Assembly (NCBI GenBank): GCA_017354515.1
Contig: JAFMQT010000133.1
Span: 1-9,765 of the forward strand
DNA length: 9,765 nt
Reading direction: 5' to 3'
From: Nocardia sp.
GTDB lineage: Bacteria; Actinomycetota; Actinomycetes; Mycobacteriales; Mycobacteriaceae
Both the position numbers and the translations under genes were made by a program. Below the pieces are notes generated by a model. It was given only the letters and a program-made list of their open reading frames with translations, was not told where the DNA came from and searched no databases. Numbering within the stretch: position 1 is the stretch's first letter; every line of letters starts with the position of its first letter. Positions 1 to 7,767 of the stretch are shown here, one piece after another.

Positions 1-41
1 GAGGTCATCAGACGCACGGCACACAAGTCCGGGAGGTCGTC

Positions 42-563
42 ATGACGTGCGACTCGATGTTGATCGCCTACGACGGTTCGGAGAACGCGAAACGCGCAGT
101 CGAATACGCCGGACGGTTTTTGTCGGCGTCCAGGGCGGTGGTACTCACCGCCTGGGAACCGATGGCACGTCAAGCGGCCCGGCTGTCCAGCCTTTCCGGG
201 GTGATGCAACCGGAATGGGTTCCCGACGAGGCGATCGACGATATCGCCTATATCGATGCCAAACAGATCAACGCCCAGGGGGTCCGGCTCGCCGAATTCG
301 CCGGCCTGCACCCGGAAGCCCGCACCGCCGAATGCACATCGACGATCTGGAACGCGATCGTCGATGTGGCCGACGAGCTGGATGTGGACATCATCGTGGC
401 CGGAACCCGCGGCAGTACGGGGGTGCGGGCGCTGCTGCACTCCAGTGTCGCCGAATCGGTTCTCAAACACTGTCATCGGCCGATTCTGCTGGTTCCGCCC
501 GGTAAATGCGCACCGGTCGAAGCGCCCGCGAACGGTCGCAACCGCGCATCCAGCGCCACCTGA
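42..563 (+). CDS. Universal stress protein, single UspA domain
   Basis: A 173-residue protein with one Usp fold; this family binds ATP or modulates stress and dormancy responses in the cytoplasm. The N-terminal beta strand and Asp loop (MLIAYDGSE, residues 6-14) match the first ATP-contacting segment of Usp proteins. The C-terminal nucleotide loop lies at residues 121-135 (GTRGSTGVRALLHSS), followed by a typical helix and final strand (SVAESVLKHCHRPILLVPP). The family signature is G-2X-G-9X-G(S/T); here the last Gly is Ser134, so ATP binding is likely but not certain. The tail after residue 155 is low-complexity. The ATG at 42 is preceded by a good Shine-Dalgarno, GGGAGG at 31-36, five bases away. 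The next gene starts 53 bp downstream and is functionally unrelated, so no role is implied by context. Family assignment is firm; the stress signal is unknown. Confidence 0.93.
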   Translation: MTCDSMLIAYDGSENAKRAVEYAGRFLSASRAVVLTAWEPMARQAARLSSLSGVMQPEWVPDEAIDDIAYIDAKQINAQGVRLAEFAGLHPEARTAECTSTIWNAIVDVADELDVDIIVAGTRGSTGVRALLHSSVAESVLKHCHRPILLVPPGKCAPVEAPANGRNRASSAT

Positions 564-604
564 GATTCCCGTCGCACCCTGCCGTGCCCCACCGGGGCCG
601 GGAC

Positions 605-610
605 TAGTGT
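605..610 (+). promoter_or_regulatory. Predicted -10 element for a leaderless isochorismate synthase mRNA
   Basis: TAGTGT fits the actinobacterial TANNNT -10 pattern. Its last T is seven bases before the A of the ATG at 617, so the predicted transcription start coincides with the start codon. No Shine-Dalgarno precedes that ATG (the bases are CGGGGT). Both facts suggest a leaderless transcript, which is common in actinobacteria. No convincing -35 is visible. This is a prediction from spacing and consensus only. Confidence 0.42.
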
Positions 611-616
611 CGGGGT

Positions 617-1708
617 ATGAACGGTTTTCTGCTCGCCCGCCCGACCGGGGTGCTCCGCGCGAGCGGAACCCGGCGTGCGTTCGACGACGGGCGCGCCGCC
701 GCGGCGGCCGTACGCACCGGCGAGGCCGAGATGATCGTGGGGGCGCTGGCCTTCCATCCCGAGGATCCGGCGGCACTGTGGGAGCCCGAGCGGTCCGAGC
801 AGTCGGCCGCTCCGTGGCGTCCGGCCGCCGTGCCGCCGCTTCCACCGATCCACGTGGTGGCCGAAATCCCCAGTCCCGCCGAACATGTGGCGCGGGTGAC
901 CAAACTCGTGGAACTGCTGTCGGATCCGGGACAGCCGCTGCGCAAGGTGGTGGCGGCGCGATCGGTGATCGCCGAGGCGGAGCGGGCCCTGGAACCGGAG
1001 GTGATCAGCGCGCACCTGCTGGTGCGGCATCCGCGCGCCAATATCTTCGCCGTCGACCTGACCTGCGCCGGCCGCCGCGGGGAAACCCTGGTCGGCGCGA
1101 CACCGGAAGTGCTGGTCAGCCGGCACGGGGATGTGGTGACACTGCGGCCACTGGCCGGCACCACACCCCGGCATCCCGATCCCGGCATCGATGCCGAGAA
1201 TTCGCGAGAGCTGTTGTGCAGCACGAAGAATCGTGACGAACACGCGTTCGTGATCGAGTGGATCCGGCAGCGGCTCACCCCGATCTGCGAGCTGACCATC
1301 CCCGCCGAACCCGAACTAGCCGCCGCCGGCGGCGTGTGGCATCTGGCTACCCCGATCACCGGACGCCTGCGCGATCCGGACATCACCGCCCTCGACCTGG
1401 CGCTGCTGTTGCACCCCACCCCGGCGGTCTGCGGCACCCCGACCGAACTGGCACTGCGGACGATCAGCGAATTCGAGGAGCCGCGCGGCGGCTACGGTGG
1501 CGCGGTCGGCTGGTGTGACGGTCGCGGCGACGGGGAATGGGTGGTCGCGATCCGCTGCGCCGAACTGTCGGCCGACGGGCGCGCGCTGCGCGCGTTCGGC
1601 GGCGGCGGCATCGTCGCCGCCTCGGATCCGCGCACCGAACTGGAGGAGACCACGGCCAAACTCCGCACGCTGCTGGGCGGTCTGGGCTGTGAGGTTGCCC
1701 ACCGGTGA
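617..1708 (+). CDS. entC: Isochorismate synthase (EntC/DhbC/MenF family)
   Basis: A 363-residue cytoplasmic, Mg2+-dependent enzyme of the chorismate-binding family (PF00425) that converts chorismate to isochorismate, the precursor of menaquinone and of salicylate or dihydroxybenzoate siderophores. The expected motifs run in order: LARPTGVLRA near the N-terminus; LRKVVAARS (108-116), with Lys110 in the place of the general base; RPLAGTTPRHP (177-187); NRDEHAFVIEWI (205-216); HPTPAVCGTPTELA (266-279); EFEEPRGGYGGAVGW (285-299); and GGGGIVAASDPRTELEETTAK (328-348 region), with metal-binding Glu candidates in the last two blocks. Length matches isochorismate synthases such as M. tuberculosis EntC and is too short for a full TrpE. 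The HPTPAVCGTP block favours isochorismate synthase over salicylate synthase. No other siderophore or menaquinone genes lie in the window, so the pathway served is not settled. The start is set by the ATG just after a -10-like element. Confidence 0.92.
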   Translation: MNGFLLARPTGVLRASGTRRAFDDGRAAAAAVRTGEAEMIVGALAFHPEDPAALWEPERSEQSAAPWRPAAVPPLPPIHVVAEIPSPAEHVARVTKLVELLSDPGQPLRKVVAARSVIAEAERALEPEVISAHLLVRHPRANIFAVDLTCAGRRGETLVGATPEVLVSRHGDVVTLRPLAGTTPRHPDPGIDAENSRELLCSTKNRDEHAFVIEWIRQRLTPICELTIPAEPELAAAGGVWHLATPITGRLRDPDITALDLALLLHPTPAVCGTPTELALRTISEFEEPRGGYGGAVGWCDGRGDGEWVVAIRCAELSADGRALRAFGGGGIVAASDPRTELEETTAKLRTLLGGLGCEVAHR

Positions 1709-1753
1709 GCGCCGTCGACGATGCCGGCTTCCTGGATCCGCGCCGCAATGTTG

Positions 1754-1788
1754 TAGGTTGGCTCGCAAGTCTGCGTCGATGTCAGGAG
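1754..1788 (+). promoter_or_regulatory. Candidate -10 and ribosome binding site for the DUF2613-aftD unit
   Basis: The 88-bp gap after the isochorismate synthase gene holds TAGGTT at 1754-1759, a TANNNT-type -10. It also holds a clear Shine-Dalgarno, AGGAG, at 1784-1788, eight bases before the ATG at 1797. The -35 region is poor. The binding site is well supported. The promoter is tentative, and read-through from the upstream gene is equally possible because no terminator is visible between them. Confidence 0.4.
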
Positions 1789-1796
1789 TACACGCG

Positions 1797-1967
1797 ATGA
1801 AGTTTGCCGCCCCGGGAGTTGCGAGTGCGGTCGCCGGAGCACTGCTCGGCGCGATCGCGGTGTTCGTCGTCGTCACGGCGACCGCTCAGAACACGCGGCC
1901 CGAGGTGGATCGCAGTGGGGACAAGGCATCCTCACTGCTGAACAACGTTGAGTACGGCGCACGCTGA
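1797..1967 (+). CDS. DUF2613 family small membrane or secreted protein
   Basis: A 56-residue peptide with a short N-terminal segment, one hydrophobic stretch at about residues 8-30 (ending VVVTATAQ), and a polar tail with several charges (NTRPEVDRSGDKASSLLN). The hydrophobic stretch could be a membrane anchor or a signal peptide cleaved after ATA. It matches the small protein encoded next to aftD in mycobacteria (Rv0236A in M. tuberculosis, DUF2613), whose function is unknown. The ATG at 1797 is fixed by AGGAG eight bases upstream; a longer open frame extends to 1497 but lies inside the isochorismate synthase gene. Its last 20 bases overlap the start of aftD, so the two are probably co-transcribed and translationally coupled. 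A role as an accessory subunit of AftD is my inference from this linkage. Confidence 0.87.
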   Translation: MKFAAPGVASAVAGALLGAIAVFVVVTATAQNTRPEVDRSGDKASSLLNNVEYGAR

Positions 1968-4900
1968 CGCTGCGACCGCCGCTGCCCGCGCCGCGGATCG
2001 GGCCCCCGGCTCCGGGGGCGATTCCCCGGCCACAGCACCACTGGGTCGGCGCTGGTTCGCCGGAACCGTTCTGGTCGCCTTCGCGCTGACCTTCCTGCAG
2101 GCGCCCGGAAACACCGTCGCCGACACCAAATACGATCTCGCCCAGAATCCGGTCGGATTCCTGCGCCGCGCCGCCCACCTGTGGAGCAGTCAGGCCCCGA
2201 TGGGCCAGGTCCAGAATCAGGCCTACGGATACTTCTTCCCGCACGGAGCGTTCTTCGCACTCGGCCACATGCTCGCGATTCCCGCCTGGATCACCCAGCG
2301 GATCTGGTGGGCGCTGCTGATCCTGGCCGGGTTCTGGGGAATCATCCGGCTCGCCGAAGTGCTCGGAATCGGCAGTCGCGGCTCCCGGGTGGTCGCGGCG
2401 ATCGCCTTCGCGCTCTCACCCCGGGTGCTGACCACGCTGGGGTCGATCTCCTCGGAGACACTGCCGATGATGCTGGCGCCGTGGGTGCTGCTGGCGCCGG
2501 CGGCCCTGGGCGTGGCCGGCCTACCGCGAATTCCCGTCGACCGCTCCGGAATCCGGCGACTGCTCCCTCGCCGGCCGACCGCGCGATCACTCTCGCTGCG
2601 CGGACCGACTTCGCCGGCAGTGAGCGCTCTCGCCCTCGCCCTGATGGGTTCGGTCAACGCGGTGGCGACGATCGCGGCCTTCCTGCCGGCGGCGCTGTGG
2701 TGGGCGTCCTATCGGCCGGACCGCACCTGGTGGCGTTTCACCCGGGTCTGGATTCCGCTGCTGGTGCTGGGGACATTCTGGTGGGTGGTGCCGCTGCTGG
2801 TGCTGGGAAAGGTCAGCCCGCCGTTCCTGGACTACATCGAGTCCTCCGGGGTGACCACCCAGTGGGCCAACCTCGGTGAGGTGCTGCGCGGCACCGACAG
2901 CTGGACACCGTTCGTATCGCCGGAGCGCATCGCGGGCGCGGTGCTGGTCACCCAACCGGCGGCGGTGCTGGCCACCGGAGCGATCGCCGCGGCGGGGATG
3001 GCGGGCCTGGCGTTGCGTTCGATGCCGGCCAGGGGCCGATTCACGCTGATCCTGATCGTCGGTCTGGCCGGCATCTGTGCCGGATACGCCGGACCGCTCG
3101 GGGGGCCGTTCGCCGAATCGGTGCGGACCTTCCTGGACGCGGGCGGCGCGCCGCTGCGCAATGTGCACAAACTCGAACCGCTGATCCGCATACCGCTGGT
3201 GATCGGCCTGGCACATCTGCTGCGGCGGATCCCGCTACCCGGTTCGGTGTCGATGCGCCGGTGGGTCGGTGCGTTCGCCCATCCCGAACGGGACCGGACG
3301 GTCGCGGTCGCGGCCTTGCTGCTCACCGCGCTAGCGCTGTCCACCTCGCTGGCCTGGACCGGGAAACTGGCGCCGCGCGGCGCCTACGACCACGTTCCGC
3401 ACTATTGGGAACAGACCGCGCAATGGCTGGCGCACAACGCGTCCGACACCCGGGCGCTGGTGGTGCCGGGAGCCCCCTTCGGCAGTCAGATCTGGGGGCT
3501 GACGCGCGATGAACCCCTGCAGGCACTGGCGAGCACCCCCTGGGCGGTGCGCGATTCGGTCCCGCTGACCCCGCCGGGCGCGATCCGGGCGATGGACTCG
3601 GTGCAGCGGCTGATCGCCGACGGCCGCCCCTCGACGGCGCTGGCCTCGACACTGACCGCACAGGGCATCGGTGTGCTGGTGTTACGCAACGATCTGGATC
3701 CGGACACCTCGCGCTCCACCCGGCCGATGCTCGTCCACGCGGCGATCGAACAGTCACCGGGGATCACCAAGGTCGCCGAATTCGGCAATCCGATCGAGGT
3801 GGGGCACGGCGACGGTCTGGTCGCCGACGGTGATCTGCGGCCCACCTACCCGGCCGTGCAGATCTACCGGGTTTCGGCCGCCGACCAGGGCACCCCCGCC
3901 GAAATCCACAGTGGGCGGGGCGCGCCCGACCGCTTCCCGGGTGCGCGGACGGTGCCGCTGGAATCGGCTCCGCGGGTGCAGGGCGGTCCCGAGGTGCTGG
4001 AACGACTGCGGCGCGAACGCTCCGATCTCGACGGCCCGACGGTGCTGGCCGCCGATGCCGCCCGAGCCGGGCTCGCGCCCGCACCCACCACCATCACCGA
4101 TACACCGATGAACCGCGAGGCCGATTTCGGGAAGGTGGACAATCACAATTCGGCGCTACGGGCACCGACCGATCCGCGCCGCACCCACAATCTCGTGCCC
4201 GACTACGCCGTTCCCGGTACCCCGCTGGTACAGGGGCAGTGGTCGGGGGCGACGGTGACCGCATCCAGTTCGGCCGCCGACGCCACCCAGATCGGCGGTG
4301 CGGCGCCCGCGAGTTCGGCCGCCGCGGCCTTCGACGGCGATCCGACCACTGCCTGGTTGAGTACCAGCGCCGAAACCGCTGTGGGGCAATCGCTTCGGCT
4401 GCAACTGGATCATCCGATCACCTCGGGCGCGGTGCAGATCACGACCAGTCCGGCCGCGATCGGCGATCCGGTGAAGTGGATCGAGGTGCGGACCGCGCAC
4501 GGTACCGTCGCCGCCCGGATCTCCGAACCCGGTACGCCGGTGTCGGTTTCACTGCCCGCCGGGAAGACCGACTGGCTGTCCATCACGGCGACACAGACCG
4601 AGAACGGCACCGGCGGTGGGCAATTCGGGGTCAGCGAGGTTTCGCTGTTCGACTACTCCGACCGTGAACATCCGGTTCCGGTGGATATCCGACATCACAC
4701 CGTACTGCCGCCGGTCGCGGCCGGAACGCCGGTGCGCGGCTGGGATCTGGGACAGGAATTTCCCGGCCGCAATGGCTGTTTCGAGGCGCCGGACCGCGTC
4801 CGCTGCAGTAAGAGCCTGGCCCTGCCGCCGGAGAATCCGGGCACCTTCGAACGCACCCTGCAGGTTCCCGCGCCGACCGCCGTCAATCCCCAGCTGTCGG

Positions 4901-6480
4901 TCCGCGCCCGGCCGGGGCCGGAGTTGGAATCCCTGCTCTCGGATCCGAATCGGCCGGTGGCACAGGGTAAAGCCGACGTCGGCGATCTGCGCGGATCGGC
5001 GTTCGCTGCCACCGACGGTGATCCCCGGACCAGCTGGATCGCCCCCGAGGACACCGTCCGCAACCGAGCCGGGGCCAGCCCGACCCTCACGCTCCGGTTG
5101 CCGAAACCACAGTTGGTGACCGGACTGGAGGTGACGCCTCCGATCGGCGCCCTGCCGGCCCGGCCGACCTCGCTCACGGTGAATCTCGGTGACGGACCGC
5201 AGGTTCGCCAGATCCCCCCGGCGCCGGCGAATCGCGATCCCGAGGGCCACACCAGATCCGGCAACGACAAACCCTCCGCCAAGGCGCCCGCCCCCGCACC
5301 GACACCGACCAGCGCCCCGGCGCCGATGTCCGCACCACCGACACCGGTCCGGCTGGCCCTGCACCCCCGCGTCACCGATCAGATCGAGATCAGCGTCGAT
5401 TCCTGGAAGACGGTGCTGGACCGCACCGCGCTGGGCCTGACCCAGCAGCAGCCGCCCGGACTCGCCGAGGTGGGAGTGCTCGGGCCCGACTATCCCGCTC
5501 CGGCGCCGGGCAACCGGATGGTGACCGTGGATTGCGCGCACGGCCCGACCATCGCCCTCGCAGGCCGCACCGTGCACACGCGGGTCACCGCCACCGCCGA
5601 TGAGCTGCGCACCGGTAAGCCGGTAGCCGCGACGGTCTGCGATCCGGCTTCGGATCGGATCGGCCTACCGCCCGGGCCGGTGGCGGTCAGTGTCGCGCCG
5701 ACCGCCCTGTTCTCGGTGGACCGGCTCCGCCTGCCCAGTCCGGATATCGGTGCGTCGACCGTGAATACCTCCTCGCAGCAGGATCTTTCGGGCGGCGACC
5801 AGTTGCTGACGGTCCCGCTGAGCACCAATGTCGGGTGGCGGGCACGCACCGCCGACGGACACGCGCTGGCCCCGATCGTGGTCGACGGCTGGAAGCAGGG
5901 CTGGATAGTTCCGGCCGGTACTCGCGGTCCGATCACGGTGGATTTCCCCCTCGACCGCTGGTATCGGCTCGCCATCTTCGGTGGGCTCGCGCTACTGATC
6001 CCACTGGTGCTGCTGGCCGTTCCCGTTCCAAGGCGTCTTCGGAAGTGGCTGCCGCATAAGGATTCCGAACCCGGCAACCTGGTCAATGTCATGCCGGAAC
6101 CGGAATCGGATTCGCCACCTCGGTCGTGGAATCTGTGGTGGCCGAGCGCTATCGGACTGCTCGGCGCCGCATATCTGATCGCCGGGCCGATCGCGACGGC
6201 CTGCGCGGCAGTGGCGATCATCGCGACCCGCCTGCTGCCCCGGAAATCGGCGGCGCTGCCGATGGTCGCCGCGGTCGCGACCCTGATCGCCGAGGCGGCG
6301 CTGTCCACCGGACCCTGGCGCTGGGGCGGGATCTATATGGGCGGTTCGCTGTGGGTGCAGTTCCCGGCGATGATCGCGGTCGTCACCGCGGGCGCCGCGG
6401 CACTACCCGAACGCGCACTGATACCGCTGCGCGGGCGAGCGTTCCGGGCGCTGCGTCGAGTCATCCGAAACGACGTTTGA
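1948..6480 (+). CDS. aftD: Alpha-(1->3)-arabinofuranosyltransferase AftD
   Basis: A 1510-residue polytopic GT-C glycosyltransferase. In mycobacteria, AftD adds alpha-(1->3)-linked arabinofuranose branches to arabinogalactan and lipoarabinomannan on the periplasmic face, with decaprenylphosphoryl-arabinose as donor. TM1 is at about 37-52, followed by the first periplasmic loop with DTKYDL (59-64) and the conserved blocks QAYGYFFPHG (91-100) and GSISSETLPMMLAPW (165-179). More membrane helices follow to about 470, including the APLRNVHKLEP region (401-411). The periplasmic part holds two discoidin-like carbohydrate-binding modules: about 768-905 (AFDGDPTTAWL, 794-804) and about 1006-1160 (ATDGDPRTSW, 1021-1030). 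Four probable periplasmic cysteines (944, 953, 1196, 1231) could form two disulfides. C-terminal helices are at about 1341-1361 and 1399-1485. The start is TTG: no ATG or GTG occurs in frame before residue 85, and TM1 would otherwise be lost. It has no Shine-Dalgarno, which fits coupling to the overlapping upstream gene. It is somewhat longer than mycobacterial AftD, partly because of a Pro/Ala insert. Confidence 0.95.
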   Translation: MSTAHADAATAAARAADRAPGSGGDSPATAPLGRRWFAGTVLVAFALTFLQAPGNTVADTKYDLAQNPVGFLRRAAHLWSSQAPMGQVQNQAYGYFFPHGAFFALGHMLAIPAWITQRIWWALLILAGFWGIIRLAEVLGIGSRGSRVVAAIAFALSPRVLTTLGSISSETLPMMLAPWVLLAPAALGVAGLPRIPVDRSGIRRLLPRRPTARSLSLRGPTSPAVSALALALMGSVNAVATIAAFLPAALWWASYRPDRTWWRFTRVWIPLLVLGTFWWVVPLLVLGKVSPPFLDYIESSGVTTQWANLGEVLRGTDSWTPFVSPERIAGAVLVTQPAAVLATGAIAAAGMAGLALRSMPARGRFTLILIVGLAGICAGYAGPLGGPFAESVRTFLDAGGAPLRNVHKLEPLIRIPLVIGLAHLLRRIPLPGSVSMRRWVGAFAHPERDRTVAVAALLLTALALSTSLAWTGKLAPRGAYDHVPHYWEQTAQWLAHNASDTRALVVPGAPFGSQIWGLTRDEPLQALASTPWAVRDSVPLTPPGAIRAMDSVQRLIADGRPSTALASTLTAQGIGVLVLRNDLDPDTSRSTRPMLVHAAIEQSPGITKVAEFGNPIEVGHGDGLVADGDLRPTYPAVQIYRVSAADQGTPAEIHSGRGAPDRFPGARTVPLESAPRVQGGPEVLERLRRERSDLDGPTVLAADAARAGLAPAPTTITDTPMNREADFGKVDNHNSALRAPTDPRRTHNLVPDYAVPGTPLVQGQWSGATVTASSSAADATQIGGAAPASSAAAAFDGDPTTAWLSTSAETAVGQSLRLQLDHPITSGAVQITTSPAAIGDPVKWIEVRTAHGTVAARISEPGTPVSVSLPAGKTDWLSITATQTENGTGGGQFGVSEVSLFDYSDREHPVPVDIRHHTVLPPVAAGTPVRGWDLGQEFPGRNGCFEAPDRVRCSKSLALPPENPGTFERTLQVPAPTAVNPQLSVRARPGPELESLLSDPNRPVAQGKADVGDLRGSAFAATDGDPRTSWIAPEDTVRNRAGASPTLTLRLPKPQLVTGLEVTPPIGALPARPTSLTVNLGDGPQVRQIPPAPANRDPEGHTRSGNDKPSAKAPAPAPTPTSAPAPMSAPPTPVRLALHPRVTDQIEISVDSWKTVLDRTALGLTQQQPPGLAEVGVLGPDYPAPAPGNRMVTVDCAHGPTIALAGRTVHTRVTATADELRTGKPVAATVCDPASDRIGLPPGPVAVSVAPTALFSVDRLRLPSPDIGASTVNTSSQQDLSGGDQLLTVPLSTNVGWRARTADGHALAPIVVDGWKQGWIVPAGTRGPITVDFPLDRWYRLAIFGGLALLIPLVLLAVPVPRRLRKWLPHKDSEPGNLVNVMPEPESDSPPRSWNLWWPSAIGLLGAAYLIAGPIATACAAVAIIATRLLPRKSAALPMVAAVATLIAEAALSTGPWRWGGIYMGGSLWVQFPAMIAVVTAGAAALPERALIPLRGRAFRALRRVIRNDV
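5212..5346 (+). other. Pro/Ala-rich low-complexity insert within the second AftD carbohydrate-binding module
   Basis: Residues about 1089-1133 of AftD are disordered-looking. They begin IPPAPANRDPEG and continue into an APAPAPTPTSAPAP run at about 1113-1126. The flanks (SLTVNLGDGPQV before, VRLALHPRVTDQIEISV after) look like beta strands of one discoidin-like domain, so the segment appears to be an extended surface loop rather than a linker between domains. The frame stays open and codon use resembles the rest of the gene, so it does not look like an assembly error. Confidence 0.7.
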
Positions 6481-7630
6481 CCCAGCGCCGCACCGGTTCC
6501 TCCACCAGTGCGTAGCTCGCCGCCGACAGCGGCAGCGTGAAGGCCACCGTCAGCACCATCACATGGACGAAACCGCCACCGAACGGAATGAATCCGAAGA
6601 TCGGGAACACCATGGACAGCACCACCAGATGCCAGATGAAGATGCCGTAGGACCAGCGGCCGACGGTCAGCGCCACCCGGCTCTCCAGGTACCGGTGCCG
6701 TCCGTTCCCCAGGACCAACGGTGCCAGCAGGCCGAATCCGATCACCGCGCCCAGCGCCATCTTCATCACGTACTGCCAGGGCGCACCGCGCTCGAGGCCC
6801 GCGCGACCGGCCAGTTCGGTCGCCGACAGCCCGAATGCCACCGCCGCCGCACCCCACATCAACCACCGGTTTCCCAGCCACCGCCGCCACCGGGGTACGG
6901 CACCCGATCCCAGGTCCTCGGCGAGTTCGGCGAGCACCATCCCGCCCGCGAACCACGGCATATATCCGGGCAGCCAGTTATCGGCATGAATCGCGTCCGG
7001 AGTCGGAACCGGCAGCAGATTCCAGATCAGGCACAGCGCACCGAATCCCGCCACGATCGGCACCCGGCGCCGGGCCGCCGCACCGCGATATCGAAGCAGT
7101 ATCCAGGCCAAGAGCGGAAGCAGCACATAGAAGGCCGCCTCCACCGACAGACTCCACATCTGGGTGAGGCCATCGGTCAGGGTCAGCGGCACGAAGACCT
7201 GGATCAAGGTCAGATTCGCCAGCCATACCCGCGCCCCGGCCGTCTGCGCGGCCGTCGGCAGCAGAATCAGCGCCGCGCACACCACAACCCAGTAGGCGGG
7301 CAGAATACGAGCCGCGCGATGCAGGAGGTAGCGACCGGCCGGCGGGGCGCTCCCGAGGCCGCGGGCCACGGCCGCGTGCGGGCGCCACAGCAGGAATCCC
7401 GACAGCCCGAAGAACACCGCGACCGCCATATCGAAGCGCTCCCACACCCGCCCGATCACCGGCGTCGAGGTGGCCCCGGTCTGGAAGGCGACATGGGTCA
7501 GCAGCACCCCGAGCGCGGCCAGGCCGCGCATGCCCTCCAACGCCGGGACAAATCGGCGGATACCCGGGGCCGGGACCGGGGTGGTGGATATCACCCGGTC
7601 CGAGATCGCGGTGTCAGGCGTGTCGGTCAT
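6461..7630 (-). CDS. tmaT: Membrane acyltransferase 3 family protein, TmaT-like (trehalose monomycolate acetyltransferase)
   Basis: A 389-residue acyltransferase-3 protein with about ten membrane helices. Family signatures are clear: LEGMRGLAALGVLLTHVAF (31-49) with His46 as the likely catalytic residue, FFGLSGFLLWRP (73-84), the basic RYLLHRAARILPAYW (100-114), MWSLSVEAAFYVLLP (158-172), SYGIFIWHLVVL (327-338), and a basic cytoplasmic end (VRRWVKRRFG). The family moves acyl groups onto carbohydrates or lipids at the membrane. In C. glutamicum, NCgl2759 (ortholog Rv0228) acetylates trehalose mycolates and is needed for their export. Position between aftD and a divergent DUF3068 gene matches the Rv0228 context, which is why I prefer TmaT over a generic O-acetyltransferase. 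The ATG at 7630 has only a close, weak GAGG. A CATAAC -10-like element (7651-7646) would put transcription about nine bases upstream. The gene's last 20 bases overlap the convergent aftD end. Family is firm; substrate is inferred. Confidence 0.88.
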   Translation of the reverse strand: MTDTPDTAISDRVISTTPVPAPGIRRFVPALEGMRGLAALGVLLTHVAFQTGATSTPVIGRVWERFDMAVAVFFGLSGFLLWRPHAAVARGLGSAPPAGRYLLHRAARILPAYWVVVCAALILLPTAAQTAGARVWLANLTLIQVFVPLTLTDGLTQMWSLSVEAAFYVLLPLLAWILLRYRGAAARRRVPIVAGFGALCLIWNLLPVPTPDAIHADNWLPGYMPWFAGGMVLAELAEDLGSGAVPRWRRWLGNRWLMWGAAAVAFGLSATELAGRAGLERGAPWQYVMKMALGAVIGFGLLAPLVLGNGRHRYLESRVALTVGRWSYGIFIWHLVVLSMVFPIFGFIPFGGGFVHVMVLTVAFTLPLSAASYALVEEPVRRWVKRRFG

Positions 7631-7708
7631 CGCCTCAAGTGTGCCGTTATGCCTCGTGCGCCGGAGCCGGCGGGTGTTCGGACAGCACCGCGGCGAGCAT
7701 TTTGGGTC

Positions 7709-7767
7709 CGCAGCGCGGCGGCTGTTCGGTACGCAGCGCGGCAGCTGTTTGGTAGCAGCGCGGCGGC
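7709..7767. repeat. 23-bp tandem direct repeat, about 2.6 copies, in the divergent promoter region
   Basis: Copy 1 is 7709-7731 and copy 2 is 7732-7754. They are the same length and differ at two positions only (G/A at 7720/7743 and C/T at 7727/7750). Each begins CGCAGCGCGGC and ends with GGTA. A partial third copy, GCAGCGCGGCGGC, spans 7755-7767. A more degenerate relative, CAGCACCGCGGCG, begins at 7683. The array sits between the divergent acyltransferase and DUF3068 genes, and its second copy provides the likely -35 box of the latter. The unit is about two helical turns, so a protein bound to each copy would lie on roughly the same face of the DNA. No known operator is recognised. Confidence 0.8.

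Noticed and set aside
1..42. GAGGTCATCA at 1-10 resembles GAGGTCGTCA at 33-42.
   Set aside because: A ten-base near-match including a Shine-Dalgarno-like core is not surprising in this composition, and the first copy lies at the window edge without context.
586..600. A short hairpin, GCCCC-ACC-GGGGC, between the stress-protein and isochorismate synthase genes.
   Set aside because: Only five base pairs and no T-tract follows, so it is not a credible terminator.
256..1236. A 326-codon + strand open frame bridging the stress protein and isochorismate synthase genes.
   Set aside because: Arg/Pro/Gly-rich translation with no motif, out of frame with two genes that both show full family signatures.
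1497..1796. An upstream extension of the DUF2613 frame.
   Set aside because: It lies within the isochorismate synthase gene in another frame and gives an Arg-rich, motif-free leader; the ATG at 1797 has a proper Shine-Dalgarno.
4549..5577. A 342-codon open frame on the - strand within aftD.
   Set aside because: Gly/Arg-rich, no recognisable domain, and covered by the well-supported AftD frame.
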